Below, piece by piece: positions 41,775-52,292 of a stretch of DNA of 64,000 bases (the stretch's first letter is position 1; each line of letters begins with the position of its first letter). The notes beneath the pieces were generated by a model that did not search any database, was not told the origin of the DNA, and was given only the letters and a program-made list of their open reading frames with translations. Made by a program: the position numbers and the translations under genes. This DNA comes from an uncultured Clostridia bacterium (lineage in GTDB: Bacteria > Bacillota > Clostridia > TANB77 > CAG-508). The stretch is from NCBI GenBank assembly GCA_947624195.1, contig CANQJH010000004.1:1-64000 (forward strand). The letters are read 5' to 3'.

Positions 41775-44039
41775 CTAGTGTATGTCCTTCTTTAACTTTT
41801 TAATTAATTTTATTAATCCAAGCTTTTGTAGTACCTTTATCAATGCCCTGTAAGGTGCATATTTCCACATTTTCTCTTTAAAAGCATCTAATTTATAATT
41901 ATCTAAATAACCATAATATAAATTATAATTGTGTATTTCCCAAAGATACTTTACTTGTATTACGAAAAAGGATTTTGTTATTAATTCTTTGCATAAACTG
42001 ATATTGTTTGCTAGTCCTTTACCATTTTCAATTTTTTGTTCATTAGGATTTTTTACAGTTTGTTCAAAAATAGTTGTCATATTTTCTATCATTTTATCAA
42101 TTACAAAATTATTTAGTATCCTTTTTCTACATTTTGCTTTATATTTATCTATGTTACTTGTTATTTTTTCTATTGCGGTTGCATAATTATTAATCTCTTC
42201 ATCTTCATATTTAAAATTATATATTTCGTCTTCTTTTTGCATACAAGGAACTATTATGCCAACATCACTACTTACTAATTCCTTTTGTCCTCCAACATCA
42301 CTTGATATTACTGGAACACCCATAGAAAGCGATTCATAAGCTGTAAGAGCTAGTCCCTCTTTAATAGAGCAGTTAATAGTCATATCACTTATACTATATA
42401 TTTCTTTTGTCTCTTCAATGTTTCCTAAGAACATTAACGAATCCGAAAGTCCCATGCTTTTGGCTTCACTTTGCATTTTATTTAACAAGTTTCCATCTCC
42501 AACAACTAAAAAAATATAATTTTTATCTTTTAGTTTTTTTACGACATTTAAGAATAGAAATGGTCTTTTTTGTTCGGTTATCCTACATATATAGCTTACC
42601 ACCATTTTATCTTTTGGTATGTTATACTTTTCTTTTAGTTCTTCTTTGTTATACTTATCCGGATCAAATTCTTTTTCATCCACCCCTATATAAACTGTTT
42701 TTGTTTCTTCCGGCTTTCTTCCGAAATGGTCAATTAATATCTTTCTACTATTTTCATTACATGTCAAAGTTTTGTCAATTACAGACTCTGTTTTACTAGA
42801 ATCTCTTGAATAACCACCGTTTCTATTGTACCACTCTTCCATATGCACATAATCTATAATTGGTGTTTCTGGATGATTTGCTTTTATTAATGGTAAAAAA
42901 GCATATCCCATCTCACTATTTGAATTAAATACAATATCAATATTGTTTTTTTCAATTATATAATTGACAAATGCAAACCAATATTTTTGATCTAAAAATG
43001 TTGTCAAATCATAAACTCTACATTGTTCATCAAAATGTTGTCTACAATCATTATTACTAACCTCTGTTGTAATAACAGTAAAATTAAATTTATTTTTATC
43101 AATTCGTTTTATTAAATCCAAATTAAACTTATCTGCTCCACCTGTAACCATCCATGGAATTATCATTAAAATATTTATTTTTCCATCTCTTTTTGCTTTT
43201 AGTTTTGGAATAGATTCAACACTATCAGTAATATCATCCCAGTCATAATCAAATTTTGGATAGTTTATAGCTTCTACAGTATTTTTTATAGTAGACGCAG
43301 TTTGATGAACTATTTCCATAGCTCTTTCATGGTTATTTTTTGACCTTTGTAATTCTCCTTCTTCTTTTTTTCTTCTATACCATATTCCATAGAAATTTGC
43401 TTTTACAGGGAATTTACCTTTTGATATCATTTTTAGCCATAAATTCCAGTCTTCGTATACACCTTTTTCCTTAATTCCAAATCCGCCTACTTCGTTAAAA
43501 TCTGATTTTTTTATTAATGATGTTAAAATCAAATCATTTTGAGTTTTCATTTTATTTGAATTAAACAACTTATTCCATGTATATTCCAATCCTTCAAATC
43601 CAATCGAATCTGTATAAGCCCATGACGCTTTTGGATTTGTTTCTAATGTCCAGTATAAACACTCCAAACAGGTCGCCTCAATTAAATCATCTGCATCCAA
43701 GAAAAATACATATTTTGAATTACTATCCGATTTTTCTACTCCGTAGTCTCTAGCTACTGATGGGCCTTCATTTTTTTTATGTAAAACCTTTATCCTCTTA
43801 TCCAATGAGGAAATCTCATCTAATTTTTTTAATGATTCTTTATTTTTTGAACCATCATCTACAATTATCCATTCCCAACAAGGAAAAGTTTGATTTAATA
43901 TACAATAAGCTGTTTGATTTATATATTTTTCTCCATTATAATATGGTGATATTATAGAAATGATTGGTTTAATATTTTTTTCTTGAAATTCTATTTTTTC
44001 TAGTTTTCTACCTGGTGTAATAGAATAATCTATATTCAT
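41775..44039 (-). CDS. bifunctional GT2-GT4 glycosyltransferase
   Basis: N-terminal GT2 (ISIISPYYNGEKYINQTAYCILNQTFPCWEWIIVDDGS); C-terminal GT4 (ISSDVGGQKELVSSDVGIIVP). Confidence 0.85.
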   Translation of the reverse strand: MNIDYSITPGRKLEKIEFQEKNIKPIISIISPYYNGEKYINQTAYCILNQTFPCWEWIIVDDGSKNKESLKKLDEISSLDKRIKVLHKKNEGPSVARDYGVEKSDSNSKYVFFLDADDLIEATCLECLYWTLETNPKASWAYTDSIGFEGLEYTWNKLFNSNKMKTQNDLILTSLIKKSDFNEVGGFGIKEKGVYEDWNLWLKMISKGKFPVKANFYGIWYRRKKEEGELQRSKNNHERAMEIVHQTASTIKNTVEAINYPKFDYDWDDITDSVESIPKLKAKRDGKINILMIIPWMVTGGADKFNLDLIKRIDKNKFNFTVITTEVSNNDCRQHFDEQCRVYDLTTFLDQKYWFAFVNYIIEKNNIDIVFNSNSEMGYAFLPLIKANHPETPIIDYVHMEEWYNRNGGYSRDSSKTESVIDKTLTCNENSRKILIDHFGRKPEETKTVYIGVDEKEFDPDKYNKEELKEKYNIPKDKMVVSYICRITEQKRPFLFLNVVKKLKDKNYIFLVVGDGNLLNKMQSEAKSMGLSDSLMFLGNIEETKEIYSISDMTINCSIKEGLALTAYESLSMGVPVISSDVGGQKELVSSDVGIIVPCMQKEDEIYNFKYEDEEINNYATAIEKITSNIDKYKAKCRKRILNNFVIDKMIENMTTIFEQTVKNPNEQKIENGKGLANNISLCKELITKSFFVIQVKYLWEIHNYNLYYGYLDNYKLDAFKEKMWKYAPYRALIKVLQKLGLIKLIKKLKKDIH

Positions 44040-44060
44040 TTTTTCCTCCCTATTTAGTTT

Positions 44061-44834
44061 TTATAATTCTTCTGCAAATCTCTTTTGTAATTTATTAAAA
44101 ATTAAATATCCTATTATAGTTATAATTATTCCAAAAATTATTACTCCAAATATGCGTCCTATATCTGGCATTTGCTGGTAATAAAATATGTTTCTATATC
44201 CTTCAATAACATACGTCATTGGGTTTAAATTAAGTATCCATCTAAATTGTTCAGGTATTGTCTCAATCGAATACACTATAGGAGTTGCATAAAATAGTAA
44301 TTGTAAAAATACTCCTATAAAATGTTGTAAGTCTCTAAAATATACTGTTATGCTTGATACTATTAGTGCAAATCCTATTTGCATTATATATTGAGCTAAC
44401 AATAATAGTGGATAGAATAAAACGTATACTGTTAGTCCCATTCCATATCCTAGAACAAATCCTAATATTATGATTGATGAAATTACAAAAGTTACGGTTT
44501 CGCTTGTAACCAAAGAGATTGGAAGTATCTCTCTTGGAAAATACACTTTTTTAATTATATTTCCATTTTCAATCATTACAAATGAACCTCTATTTATTAC
44601 ATTTGTGAAGTATGTCCAAGGTATTAATCCACAAACCATAAAAACAGTATAATTTTCAATATTGTTTCTCATGATTAATGGAAAGATTATTGCATAAACT
44701 GTTATTTGCAAAAGTGGATTAATAAAAGACCACAAAATTCCTAAAAAAGATTTTTTGTACTTTCCACCTATATCCTTTTTTATACTTGTCTTTAACAATT
44801 CTCTGTATTGATATAATTTTTTAAATATACCCAT
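44061..44834 (-). CDS. ABC-2 type polysaccharide export permease (Wzm/TagG-like)
   Basis: KKSFLGILWSFINPLLQITVYAIIFPLIMR; MTYVIEGYRNIFYY. Confidence 0.88.
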   Translation of the reverse strand: MGIFKKLYQYRELLKTSIKKDIGGKYKKSFLGILWSFINPLLQITVYAIIFPLIMRNNIENYTVFMVCGLIPWTYFTNVINRGSFVMIENGNIIKKVYFPREILPISLVTSETVTFVISSIIILGFVLGYGMGLTVYVLFYPLLLLAQYIMQIGFALIVSSITVYFRDLQHFIGVFLQLLFYATPIVYSIETIPEQFRWILNLNPMTYVIEGYRNIFYYQQMPDIGRIFGVIIFGIIITIIGYLIFNKLQKRFAEEL

Positions 44835-44931
44835 TTAACTTTTCCTCTCAGTTTTTTCTAATTTATAATGAATTACTTTATTCTCATTTATTACTTACTA
44901 AGTTGCTCTTTAGATATTAATCTAGTGCTTC

Positions 44932-45669
44932 TTAAGTTGTTTCTTTTATATATTCATCAATTACTTCTTCAGTATTTCCATCCATTCTAATTACGCCTTT
45001 ATCAAGCCATATTGCTCTGTCACATAGCATTTTAGCAGAACCTAAGTTGTGTGTTACAAAGACCATTGTTTTGCCTTCTTCCTTTAGTTCCTTCATTTTA
45101 TTTATACATTTTTCTTGGAAATGTTGGTCCCCTACTGATAGTATTTCATCTACTAGCAATATGTCTGCATCTACATTTATTGCAACAGCAAACGCTAGTC
45201 TCATAAACATACCAGATGAGTAAGTTCTTACAGGGTTGTCTATATATGAGCCAAGCTCAGAAAACTCAATGATTTTATCAAGTCTCTTATCTATTTCTTT
45301 TTTTGTAAGTCCAAATATAGAAGCATTAAAATATATATTTTCTCTTCCCGAAAAGTCTTGATGAAAGCCAGCTCCCAGCTCCAATAGTGATGTTAGCTTT
45401 CCAATTGTAGTAATTTTGCCTTTATTAGGATAAATTATTTTTGTCATTAATTTAAGCAATGTAGACTTGCCACTTCCATTAACTCCAATAAGAGCAACCG
45501 CTTCACCATTTTTTATAGTAAGACTAATGTCTTTCAATACTTCTCTTTTTTCCTTTTTATTTCTTTGCCAAAATAATAACTTTTCTTTTACACTATTAGC
45601 CTTATCAAGATACACATTAAATGTTTTATAAACATGCTCTACAATAATCCTATCTTCACTATTTTGCAT
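44932..45669 (-). CDS. polysaccharide export ABC transporter ATPase (Wzt/TagH-like)
   Basis: GVNGSGKSTLLKLMTKIIYPNKG; YSSGMFMRLAFAVAINVDADILLVDEILSVGDQHFQEKC. Confidence 0.92.
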   Translation of the reverse strand: MQNSEDRIIVEHVYKTFNVYLDKANSVKEKLLFWQRNKKEKREVLKDISLTIKNGEAVALIGVNGSGKSTLLKLMTKIIYPNKGKITTIGKLTSLLELGAGFHQDFSGRENIYFNASIFGLTKKEIDKRLDKIIEFSELGSYIDNPVRTYSSGMFMRLAFAVAINVDADILLVDEILSVGDQHFQEKCINKMKELKEEGKTMVFVTHNLGSAKMLCDRAIWLDKGVIRMDGNTEEVIDEYIKETT

Positions 45670-45866
45670 TTTCTTGCTTACGTTCCTTTCTTTTTAATTA
45701 AAATTTTCTATCTTTCTGACTAAATTTTTTATAACTCACTTAAATTTAATATTTGAAATCATACGTTTACAAAATTGCGTTTAAATTTTCACTTGACTAC
45801 TCAAAATCATAAGTTTTATTTATATGTATCTATATAATAATATAAAACTTGCGTATTGTCAAAATA

Positions 45867-46796
45867 TTAATATCCTTCATCCATAAAATCTACCCTTTTG
45901 TGGTCTTTTTTAAATCTCTTTTTAGTAACAAGTAAGCCCGGTATCCACAAAATACTCACCATAAGTTTATTAAAAAAGCCCTTCACATTTTTTATCGCAT
46001 TTTCTCTCGCTGCCAAGTTTGCAAACAATATATATTGCTTATAAATATACATTTTCTTACTCAAGCTTACTCCCTTTAAATCTCTGTTTAGTAATTCTTT
46101 GAAATATTCATAATATCCCAAAGGAGCTACTTGAAATACTTTAGTTATATTTTTTGTATATCCGTCATTTTTGTAATCACCAATTACTATAGCCTCATTA
46201 ATCCCTATTACGTCATAATCTATGTCCATCTTGTTATACATCCTTGCCTCTGTGACAAACTTTTCATCAGCTTCTAAAATATGTTTATATTTTTTTCTAA
46301 TTTCTGTTTTAAAAACCAGAATTTTTTCACCTGTTATTTTTTCTTTGAAATATAAGCTAAACATATCACTTCTATGATTATCTTCTGGGAATTTACTGCC
46401 ACTAATCTTATTTTGTTCATTTTTCTTTAAAAATACTAAAGCATAAACTGTATCATCTTTTAACAATCGGTCTTCATATTTTTTGATTATATCGAAAGCA
46501 CCTGTTACAAAGTAATCATCAGAATCACAGTCCATTACTACATCTCCTGTCACATACTGCATCAAATTATTAATAGCAGACATTTTGCCTTGATTGGTTT
46601 GATAGTAATACTTGATATCAACAATTCCTTGTTTTATAAAATTATCAATTACAAGTTTTGTTTTATCAGTAGAGCCATCATCCATGATTAGCCACTCATA
46701 ATCAATATTTGAGCTATTATTTATTACTAAACTTGTATATAGTTTCTCTAAGTCTTCGGCTCTATTATATGTCGCTGTTAGTATTGAAATTTTCAT
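45867..46796 (-). CDS. GT2 glycosyltransferase
   Basis: ISILTATYNRAEDLEKLYTSL, MDDGSTDKT. Confidence 0.85.
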   Translation of the reverse strand: MKISILTATYNRAEDLEKLYTSLVINNSSNIDYEWLIMDDGSTDKTKLVIDNFIKQGIVDIKYYYQTNQGKMSAINNLMQYVTGDVVMDCDSDDYFVTGAFDIIKKYEDRLLKDDTVYALVFLKKNEQNKISGSKFPEDNHRSDMFSLYFKEKITGEKILVFKTEIRKKYKHILEADEKFVTEARMYNKMDIDYDVIGINEAIVIGDYKNDGYTKNITKVFQVAPLGYYEYFKELLNRDLKGVSLSKKMYIYKQYILFANLAARENAIKNVKGFFNKLMVSILWIPGLLVTKKRFKKDHKRVDFMDEGY

Positions 46797-46817
46797 TTTT
46801 TATATGTAACCTTTCTT

Positions 46818-47957
46818 TTAAATGATTGATTTAATCTTGTCTATTATATCTTCATAAGTTTTATTATTAATCTCATTTTTAATTAAGTCATTGTCATCTT
46901 TTTGTATTTCTTTGGAAAGTATTTTCTTAAGTCCTTGATATATGCCATTTTCTGTATTTTCAAGAACAACTGCTTTATCATAATGATCTATGCTTTCCTT
47001 TGCTGGTATATCTGTTATAATAATCTTTTTGTTTAGTATTTTAGCTTCTTCTATTACCATACCATAACCTTCATAATATGAAAGTAGGCAAAAATAATCT
47101 GCTTCTTTAATATATGGATATGGATTAGTTTTTTCTCCAAGCAAATAGAAATTTTCAGTTTCTCCTAATTTATCAATTTGTTTTTGTAGCGAATATCTTA
47201 ATGGTCCATCTCCAACTATATAAACTTTGCTATGTATACCATCTTGCTCTAGCTTTGCATGAACATTTATAAACCTATCTATTGCTTTTGGATCTGCTAA
47301 TCTAGCAACACTTACTAAATTAATATCTTTTTCTTGGTATGGTAGTTCTATCTGTTCTTTTGATTTCTCAATAATTTTTTTATAATCAATGTAATTTCGA
47401 ATTACTACTTCTTCAAAATCATTACCATATTTTTCATTAAATTTATTTTTTATGTCTTCGCTTACAAATACAATTTTGTCATACTTTTTGTATAATTTCT
47501 TATCAAATGAATATTTTATCTTATCCTTTAATCCTTTTGAAAAGAACTTAGAAAGGTCTGTATGTATCCATGCTATCTTTTTTGCTCTTGAATTTTTAGC
47601 AAATAATCTTGTAATAGGACCTTCCAAAAATGCAACATTTACATCATATCCTTCTGGTGCTTTACTTGAAAATAATAATTTGAATGATATCAGCATATGT
47701 TTTAATTTGCTATATTCTTTATATGGTTTATTATACATGCTTATAATTTTAATTTTATCATCTAACTCTTTTTTCAGTTCTCCTCCATCATATATTGTAA
47801 ATACAGTAATGTCATAATCATTAGCTAGCTTATTTACTAAATCAACTAATACTCTTTCAGCTCCGCCAATTGTTAGACTGGTAATACCAAATAAGATTTT
47901 TTTCAAGTTCCGCACCTCCTTTTTTATGCTCTTAAAATTCTTTAAATTCTGTAGCAT
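46818..47957 (-). CDS. GT4 glycosyltransferase
   Basis: KKILFGITSLTIGGAERVLVDLVNKLA; LLSYYEGYGMVIEEAKILNKKIIITDI. Start may be internal. Confidence 0.85.
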   Translation of the reverse strand: MLQNLKNFKSIKKEVRNLKKILFGITSLTIGGAERVLVDLVNKLANDYDITVFTIYDGGELKKELDDKIKIISMYNKPYKEYSKLKHMLISFKLLFSSKAPEGYDVNVAFLEGPITRLFAKNSRAKKIAWIHTDLSKFFSKGLKDKIKYSFDKKLYKKYDKIVFVSEDIKNKFNEKYGNDFEEVVIRNYIDYKKIIEKSKEQIELPYQEKDINLVSVARLADPKAIDRFINVHAKLEQDGIHSKVYIVGDGPLRYSLQKQIDKLGETENFYLLGEKTNPYPYIKEADYFCLLSYYEGYGMVIEEAKILNKKIIITDIPAKESIDHYDKAVVLENTENGIYQGLKKILSKEIQKDDNDLIKNEINNKTYEDIIDKIKSII

Positions 47958-48000
47958 AGCATTTATATTTTTTATTTATTTGATTTTTGTCTCATCTTTT

Positions 48001-49494
48001 TTAGTATTTATTTATTTTTGTTCCATCTTCTTTTTTCAGCTTTTCGATTTCATTTAATAGCAAAACATTTGAAACTACAATTACAACCATGCAAGATGAA
48101 GCAAAAAATACAAATCCTGAAACAGTTGCTAAAACTAAACTTAAAGCACAACCCGATAGATACATCATCAAATTAGAATTAAGTTTTTTAATATGTTTCA
48201 ATGCTTGCACAACTGAATAAATCATTATTACAATAAATGTTCCTATATATAGTATAAATCCAATTATTCCAAAGTTTAGCGCAAAGCAATGGATTTCGTT
48301 TTCCATACGCATTTCTCTAAAATTTGTATTATATCCATTTCCAAATAATATTGTAATAGGATTTTGTTGATGTTTTACTAAAAATACATTGTATATTAAT
48401 TGTTGCATTCTATTATCATTACTTGCAATATTATGCTCTTTCGTATACTCATATAAATCCACTGTTGCCTGCTTTTGCGCTTCTGACATATAGCCTTCTT
48501 CCATAGTTCCATTGACAATGCTATTGTATATATCAAGCATACTAGTTGACACATGTAAAAGCTCTCCAGTTGAGCTATCTATATTATTTTCTGCAACCTC
48601 ACTAATTTGTTTCCTTCTTTGAAGTGTTTTAGAACCAAGTAAAATTACTGCAATTATTCCTATTGCAAGTATTGTTAGCCCTGCTATTAAAACCTTTTTG
48701 TTTTTACTAAATATAACTTCGTACATTACAAATAAAGCTAAACTAATAAAAAATCCAAATAGACCAACTCTAGTGCCAATAGCAAAACATAGATAAGCTC
48801 CTGTCAAAGCAATGGTTATTATCGAAAAGATTCTCCACTTAAGATTTGATGATTTTACTTGTACAAAAGCTACAAATAATCCCAAGCATAAGATTGCACT
48901 CAAGCTATTTCCTGACTCAATCCAACCCTTGTATCCAGTGCTTGTCTCTCCATAAGTATACGAAGAAGTATGAGTTATAATTGCAAGTAAAATCGAGCAA
49001 ATGTACACTGCAAGCATAATCACTATCGACTTTTTCAATTTTTCTATGCCAAGTCTTTTCTGCTCTATCTGCTGAGCAGTATCATCTTTTTGAATTTTAA
49101 AAGTATAATAATATGCAATTAAATCCACCATTATAAATGTAAAATTGCAAATGTATTGAATTTCTGTCATCATGCTTCCATACGAACAACCTGTAAAAAG
49201 CGGTCTAACTATTAGAAGATGACAAATTGCATAAATAATATATGTCAATCCAATTAGAAATAATTTTAATTTTGTTTTGTTTTTTGATTTTATGAAAATA
49301 CACAATAACACACAAATGGGAATTATCGGTCTTAGAAATGTTGATATTGATATGTTAGTTTCAAACGCGTTTCTAAATAAAAAACTTGCTATATCAAATA
49401 TTGGACATAAAATCACAAATAAACACAAAATATTTTGCGTAGTAAATCCACTTTTTATTTTTGAAAATTTTGATTTTTTCCCTGCATTTTCCAT
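48001..49494 (-). CDS. O-antigen ligase/polymerase-like (Wzy-type) membrane protein
   Basis: 497 aa polytopic protein with large extracytoplasmic loop and NPITILFGNGYN motif, in glycan cluster. Confidence 0.7.
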   Translation of the reverse strand: MENAGKKSKFSKIKSGFTTQNILCLFVILCPIFDIASFLFRNAFETNISISTFLRPIIPICVLLCIFIKSKNKTKLKLFLIGLTYIIYAICHLLIVRPLFTGCSYGSMMTEIQYICNFTFIMVDLIAYYYTFKIQKDDTAQQIEQKRLGIEKLKKSIVIMLAVYICSILLAIITHTSSYTYGETSTGYKGWIESGNSLSAILCLGLFVAFVQVKSSNLKWRIFSIITIALTGAYLCFAIGTRVGLFGFFISLALFVMYEVIFSKNKKVLIAGLTILAIGIIAVILLGSKTLQRRKQISEVAENNIDSSTGELLHVSTSMLDIYNSIVNGTMEEGYMSEAQKQATVDLYEYTKEHNIASNDNRMQQLIYNVFLVKHQQNPITILFGNGYNTNFREMRMENEIHCFALNFGIIGFILYIGTFIVIMIYSVVQALKHIKKLNSNLMMYLSGCALSLVLATVSGFVFFASSCMVVIVVSNVLLLNEIEKLKKEDGTKINKY

Positions 49495-49602
49495 GATTTA
49501 TTTCCTTTTTATTTTGATTTTTTCCCTGTATTTTCCATGATTTGTTTTCTTTTTATTTTGATTTTTTTCTGTATTTTCCATGATTTGTTTTCTTTTTATT
49601 TT
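49471..49602. repeat. 44-bp tandem repeat (three copies) spanning the start of the Wzy-like gene
   Basis: TGATTTTTTCCCTGYATTTTCCATGATTTRTTT... at 49471, 49515 and 49559 (44-nt period; third copy differs slightly). Confidence 0.85.
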
Positions 49603-49702
49603 TATGTTATTCTATTTTTTGCTTTAGTTATTTAAAGCTTAATACTTTAATTATATTTACTTAACCGAAATAAGTAAGACTAAATTTGGATGTGTGTTTA
49701 TT

Positions 49703-50674
49703 TTATTTAATCAAAGTAAGTAAACCTAAAATCTTGCAATAAAGCTTGTAGGTATGTTTGTTAACAGTTTTCATGTATACATTTTTCCCTGATTTTTGAG
49801 ACAAAATCTTATTTTTCTTCCACTCAGGGAATTTAGTATTAAGATTTTGCCAAGTTTCATCAAGAAGCCTTTGCTTAGCCACTTTGTCTTTGATTTGAAC
49901 CATCCTTTTTAGAGAACTGCAAAGCAAAATCCTTGTATATGTATATTCTAGCTCTTCTTTGTATTCATCATATAATTTTTCCTTCTTATAATAATCTAAA
50001 ACATTATTTAGCACATTAAATATATGACCTGTTTTGTAATTCTGCTTGTTTACAATAGAATTTTCTCTTTGTATATAATAAATCAGTGGCTCTTTCACAA
50101 AACTAAATTTATTAATTTGCGGAATAAGTTTATAAAAAAATTCAACATCTTCATAATTTAGACCAACCGGAAATTCACTTTTTATAATATCCCTTTTAAT
50201 TAGCTTATTCCAAGCAACCACTCTGCCATAAGTAAGCATTTCCTTTTTATTTTTATAAACTACCCCTGCATCAATTTTCCTTTTCTCACTTTTTGCATCT
50301 TTATTTGGATAAACCCAATAAAAATCACACTCTACATAATCAGCCTTTTCTTCAACAGCTTTATTGTACATTTTCTCATAAATGGTAACATCAACATAGT
50401 CATCTGAATCAAGGAAAGCTACATAATCTCCCTTAGCATATTTCATGCCATAATTTCTAGCATCAGATAAACCACCATTTTCCTTTTCGACATAAATAAT
50501 ATTTTTATGCTTGTCCAAAAAATCATTAATTATTTTTTTCGAATTATCCCTAGAGCCGTCGTTTACAACAATTATCTCAATATCCTTTAGAGTTTGATTT
50601 ACCAAAGAATTCAAACATTTATCTAGGTATTTCTCCACATTGTAAACCGGAACTATTACACTAACTTTTGGCAT
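49703..50674 (-). CDS. GT2 glycosyltransferase
   Basis: PKVSVIVPVYNVEKYLDKCLNSLVNQTLKDIEIIVVNDGSRDNS, AFLDSDDYVD. Confidence 0.92.
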   Translation of the reverse strand: MPKVSVIVPVYNVEKYLDKCLNSLVNQTLKDIEIIVVNDGSRDNSKKIINDFLDKHKNIIYVEKENGGLSDARNYGMKYAKGDYVAFLDSDDYVDVTIYEKMYNKAVEEKADYVECDFYWVYPNKDAKSEKRKIDAGVVYKNKKEMLTYGRVVAWNKLIKRDIIKSEFPVGLNYEDVEFFYKLIPQINKFSFVKEPLIYYIQRENSIVNKQNYKTGHIFNVLNNVLDYYKKEKLYDEYKEELEYTYTRILLCSSLKRMVQIKDKVAKQRLLDETWQNLNTKFPEWKKNKILSQKSGKNVYMKTVNKHTYKLYCKILGLLTLIK

Positions 50675-50876
50675 ATTCTTAGATTATGTTGATTAAAAAA
50701 ATCAACACTTCGTCCTTTCTTCGCTTAAAATCCGCATTTTGCTGTCTTTTCAATAATCTCAAACTGCGATAATTTTATATACCATATAATATCACAATTT
50801 GCTTATATAAACAAGGAAATTAAGGAATATTTTATAATTTTAAAATTTTGCTTTATTCAATTTTTATTATAGATAA

Positions 50877-50917
50877 AAAAGCTTTAGACTTATTTCTAAA
50901 TCTAAAACTTTTTAATT
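50877..50917 (-). terminator. hairpin terminator downstream of the ATPase gene
   Basis: On minus strand AAAAGTTTTAGA...TCTAAAGCTTTTTTATC. Confidence 0.55.
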
Positions 50918-51020
50918 TTTGCAACAGTGTTGCAAAATTTCAGACGCGTCTAGAATTTCTAATCGTCTAGACGTCTAGATAATTTAATATAAATCTTATT
51001 TTTTATCTAGTATCTTCTAC

Positions 51021-52292
51021 TTATGCATCTTTTAAACTGTTTTCATTTAACAAAAAATCATATATGCTCATGTATATAATTCCATTATCATCTTGCCATT
51101 TTATGAAATGGTCATATACTATAACTATTTTTTTAAAATTATCTCCTACATTTAAAAGTGACTGCAATTCTTGATTTCTTTTTTCTTTATCATCAATACG
51201 ATATGCTGATTGTATATAATACCTATCACTACCTCTATTAACTACAAAATCCACTTCTAGTTGCTTATAATTTTTCTTGCTTTCTGAGAGATTTTCTCTT
51301 TTTTCTATTATACCAACATCAACATTATATCCCCTTCTTCTAAGCTCAGTATATATTATATTTTCCATTATATGTGGCTTTTCTAATTGTCTAAAATTAA
51401 TTAAGCTATTTCTAATTCCTATATCTACAAAATAATATTTTGAAGGTGTTTCAATGTATTTTTTTCCTTTTATATCAAACCTTTTTGATTTTTCTATTAA
51501 AAATGCTTCTTCTAAGTATTTCAAATACAAAGCTATTGTCTTATTAGTGATGTTTTTATTTCCTTTACTTATAAATGTATTATATAGTTTCATCGGATTT
51601 GTAAGAGATCCTATACTTGATGAAATGATTTCAATTAGTGTTTTTAGTTCTTCATCATTTCTAATATCATTTCTTTCAACAACATCATTTATATAAACAT
51701 TATCTTTTTGAAAATTTAGATACTCTATCTTATCTTCTGCATTTTCTAAAGAAACTATAAAAGGTAGCCCTCCATAATTTATATATTGTTCTAATACAGC
51801 TATTTCACTTTTGTCCTTATATACTGACATATATTCCGAAAAACTTAATGGATATACTCTTATTTCATCTCCACGACCTCTAAACTCTGTTATTATGTCT
51901 GATGATAAGAACTTTGAATTACTTCCTGTAACATATACATCTAAATTTGGTTTCCTTAATAAACTATTTAATACACTCTCAAAGTCTTCTACTTTTTGTA
52001 TTTCATCTAAAATTATATAATAAACATTATTATCTTTTATTTTATTCATAATGTATTCATAAAGTTTTTTTGGATTTGTATATTCTTCATTTTCTATGGA
52101 ATCTAATTCTAATTTAATAATGTGATTTTCATCTACTCCGCTATTTATTAAATAGTTTTTGAAAATAGGATCTAATAGATATGATTTTCCACATCTTCTG
52201 ATACCAGTTATTACTTTAATTAATTTATTTTCTTTTTTAGAAATTAATTTATTTAAATAATAATTTCTTTCAATTTCCATACTCAAATTCAC
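51021..52292 (-). CDS. AAA ATPase with DUF4143 C-terminal domain
   Basis: KLIKVITGIRRCGKSYLL, YIILDEIQKVEDFESVLNSL, GSNSKFLSSDIITEFRGRGDEIRVYPLSFSEY. Confidence 0.9.
   Translation of the reverse strand: MNLSMEIERNYYLNKLISKKENKLIKVITGIRRCGKSYLLDPIFKNYLINSGVDENHIIKLELDSIENEEYTNPKKLYEYIMNKIKDNNVYYIILDEIQKVEDFESVLNSLLRKPNLDVYVTGSNSKFLSSDIITEFRGRGDEIRVYPLSFSEYMSVYKDKSEIAVLEQYINYGGLPFIVSLENAEDKIEYLNFQKDNVYINDVVERNDIRNDEELKTLIEIISSSIGSLTNPMKLYNTFISKGNKNITNKTIALYLKYLEEAFLIEKSKRFDIKGKKYIETPSKYYFVDIGIRNSLINFRQLEKPHIMENIIYTELRRRGYNVDVGIIEKRENLSESKKNYKQLEVDFVVNRGSDRYYIQSAYRIDDKEKRNQELQSLLNVGDNFKKIVIVYDHFIKWQDDNGIIYMSIYDFLLNENSLKDA

Noticed and set aside
51021-52292. DUF4143 ATPase as part of a defence system
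   Set aside because: Common stand-alone family; no adjacent nuclease, methylase or toxin gene supports a defence island.
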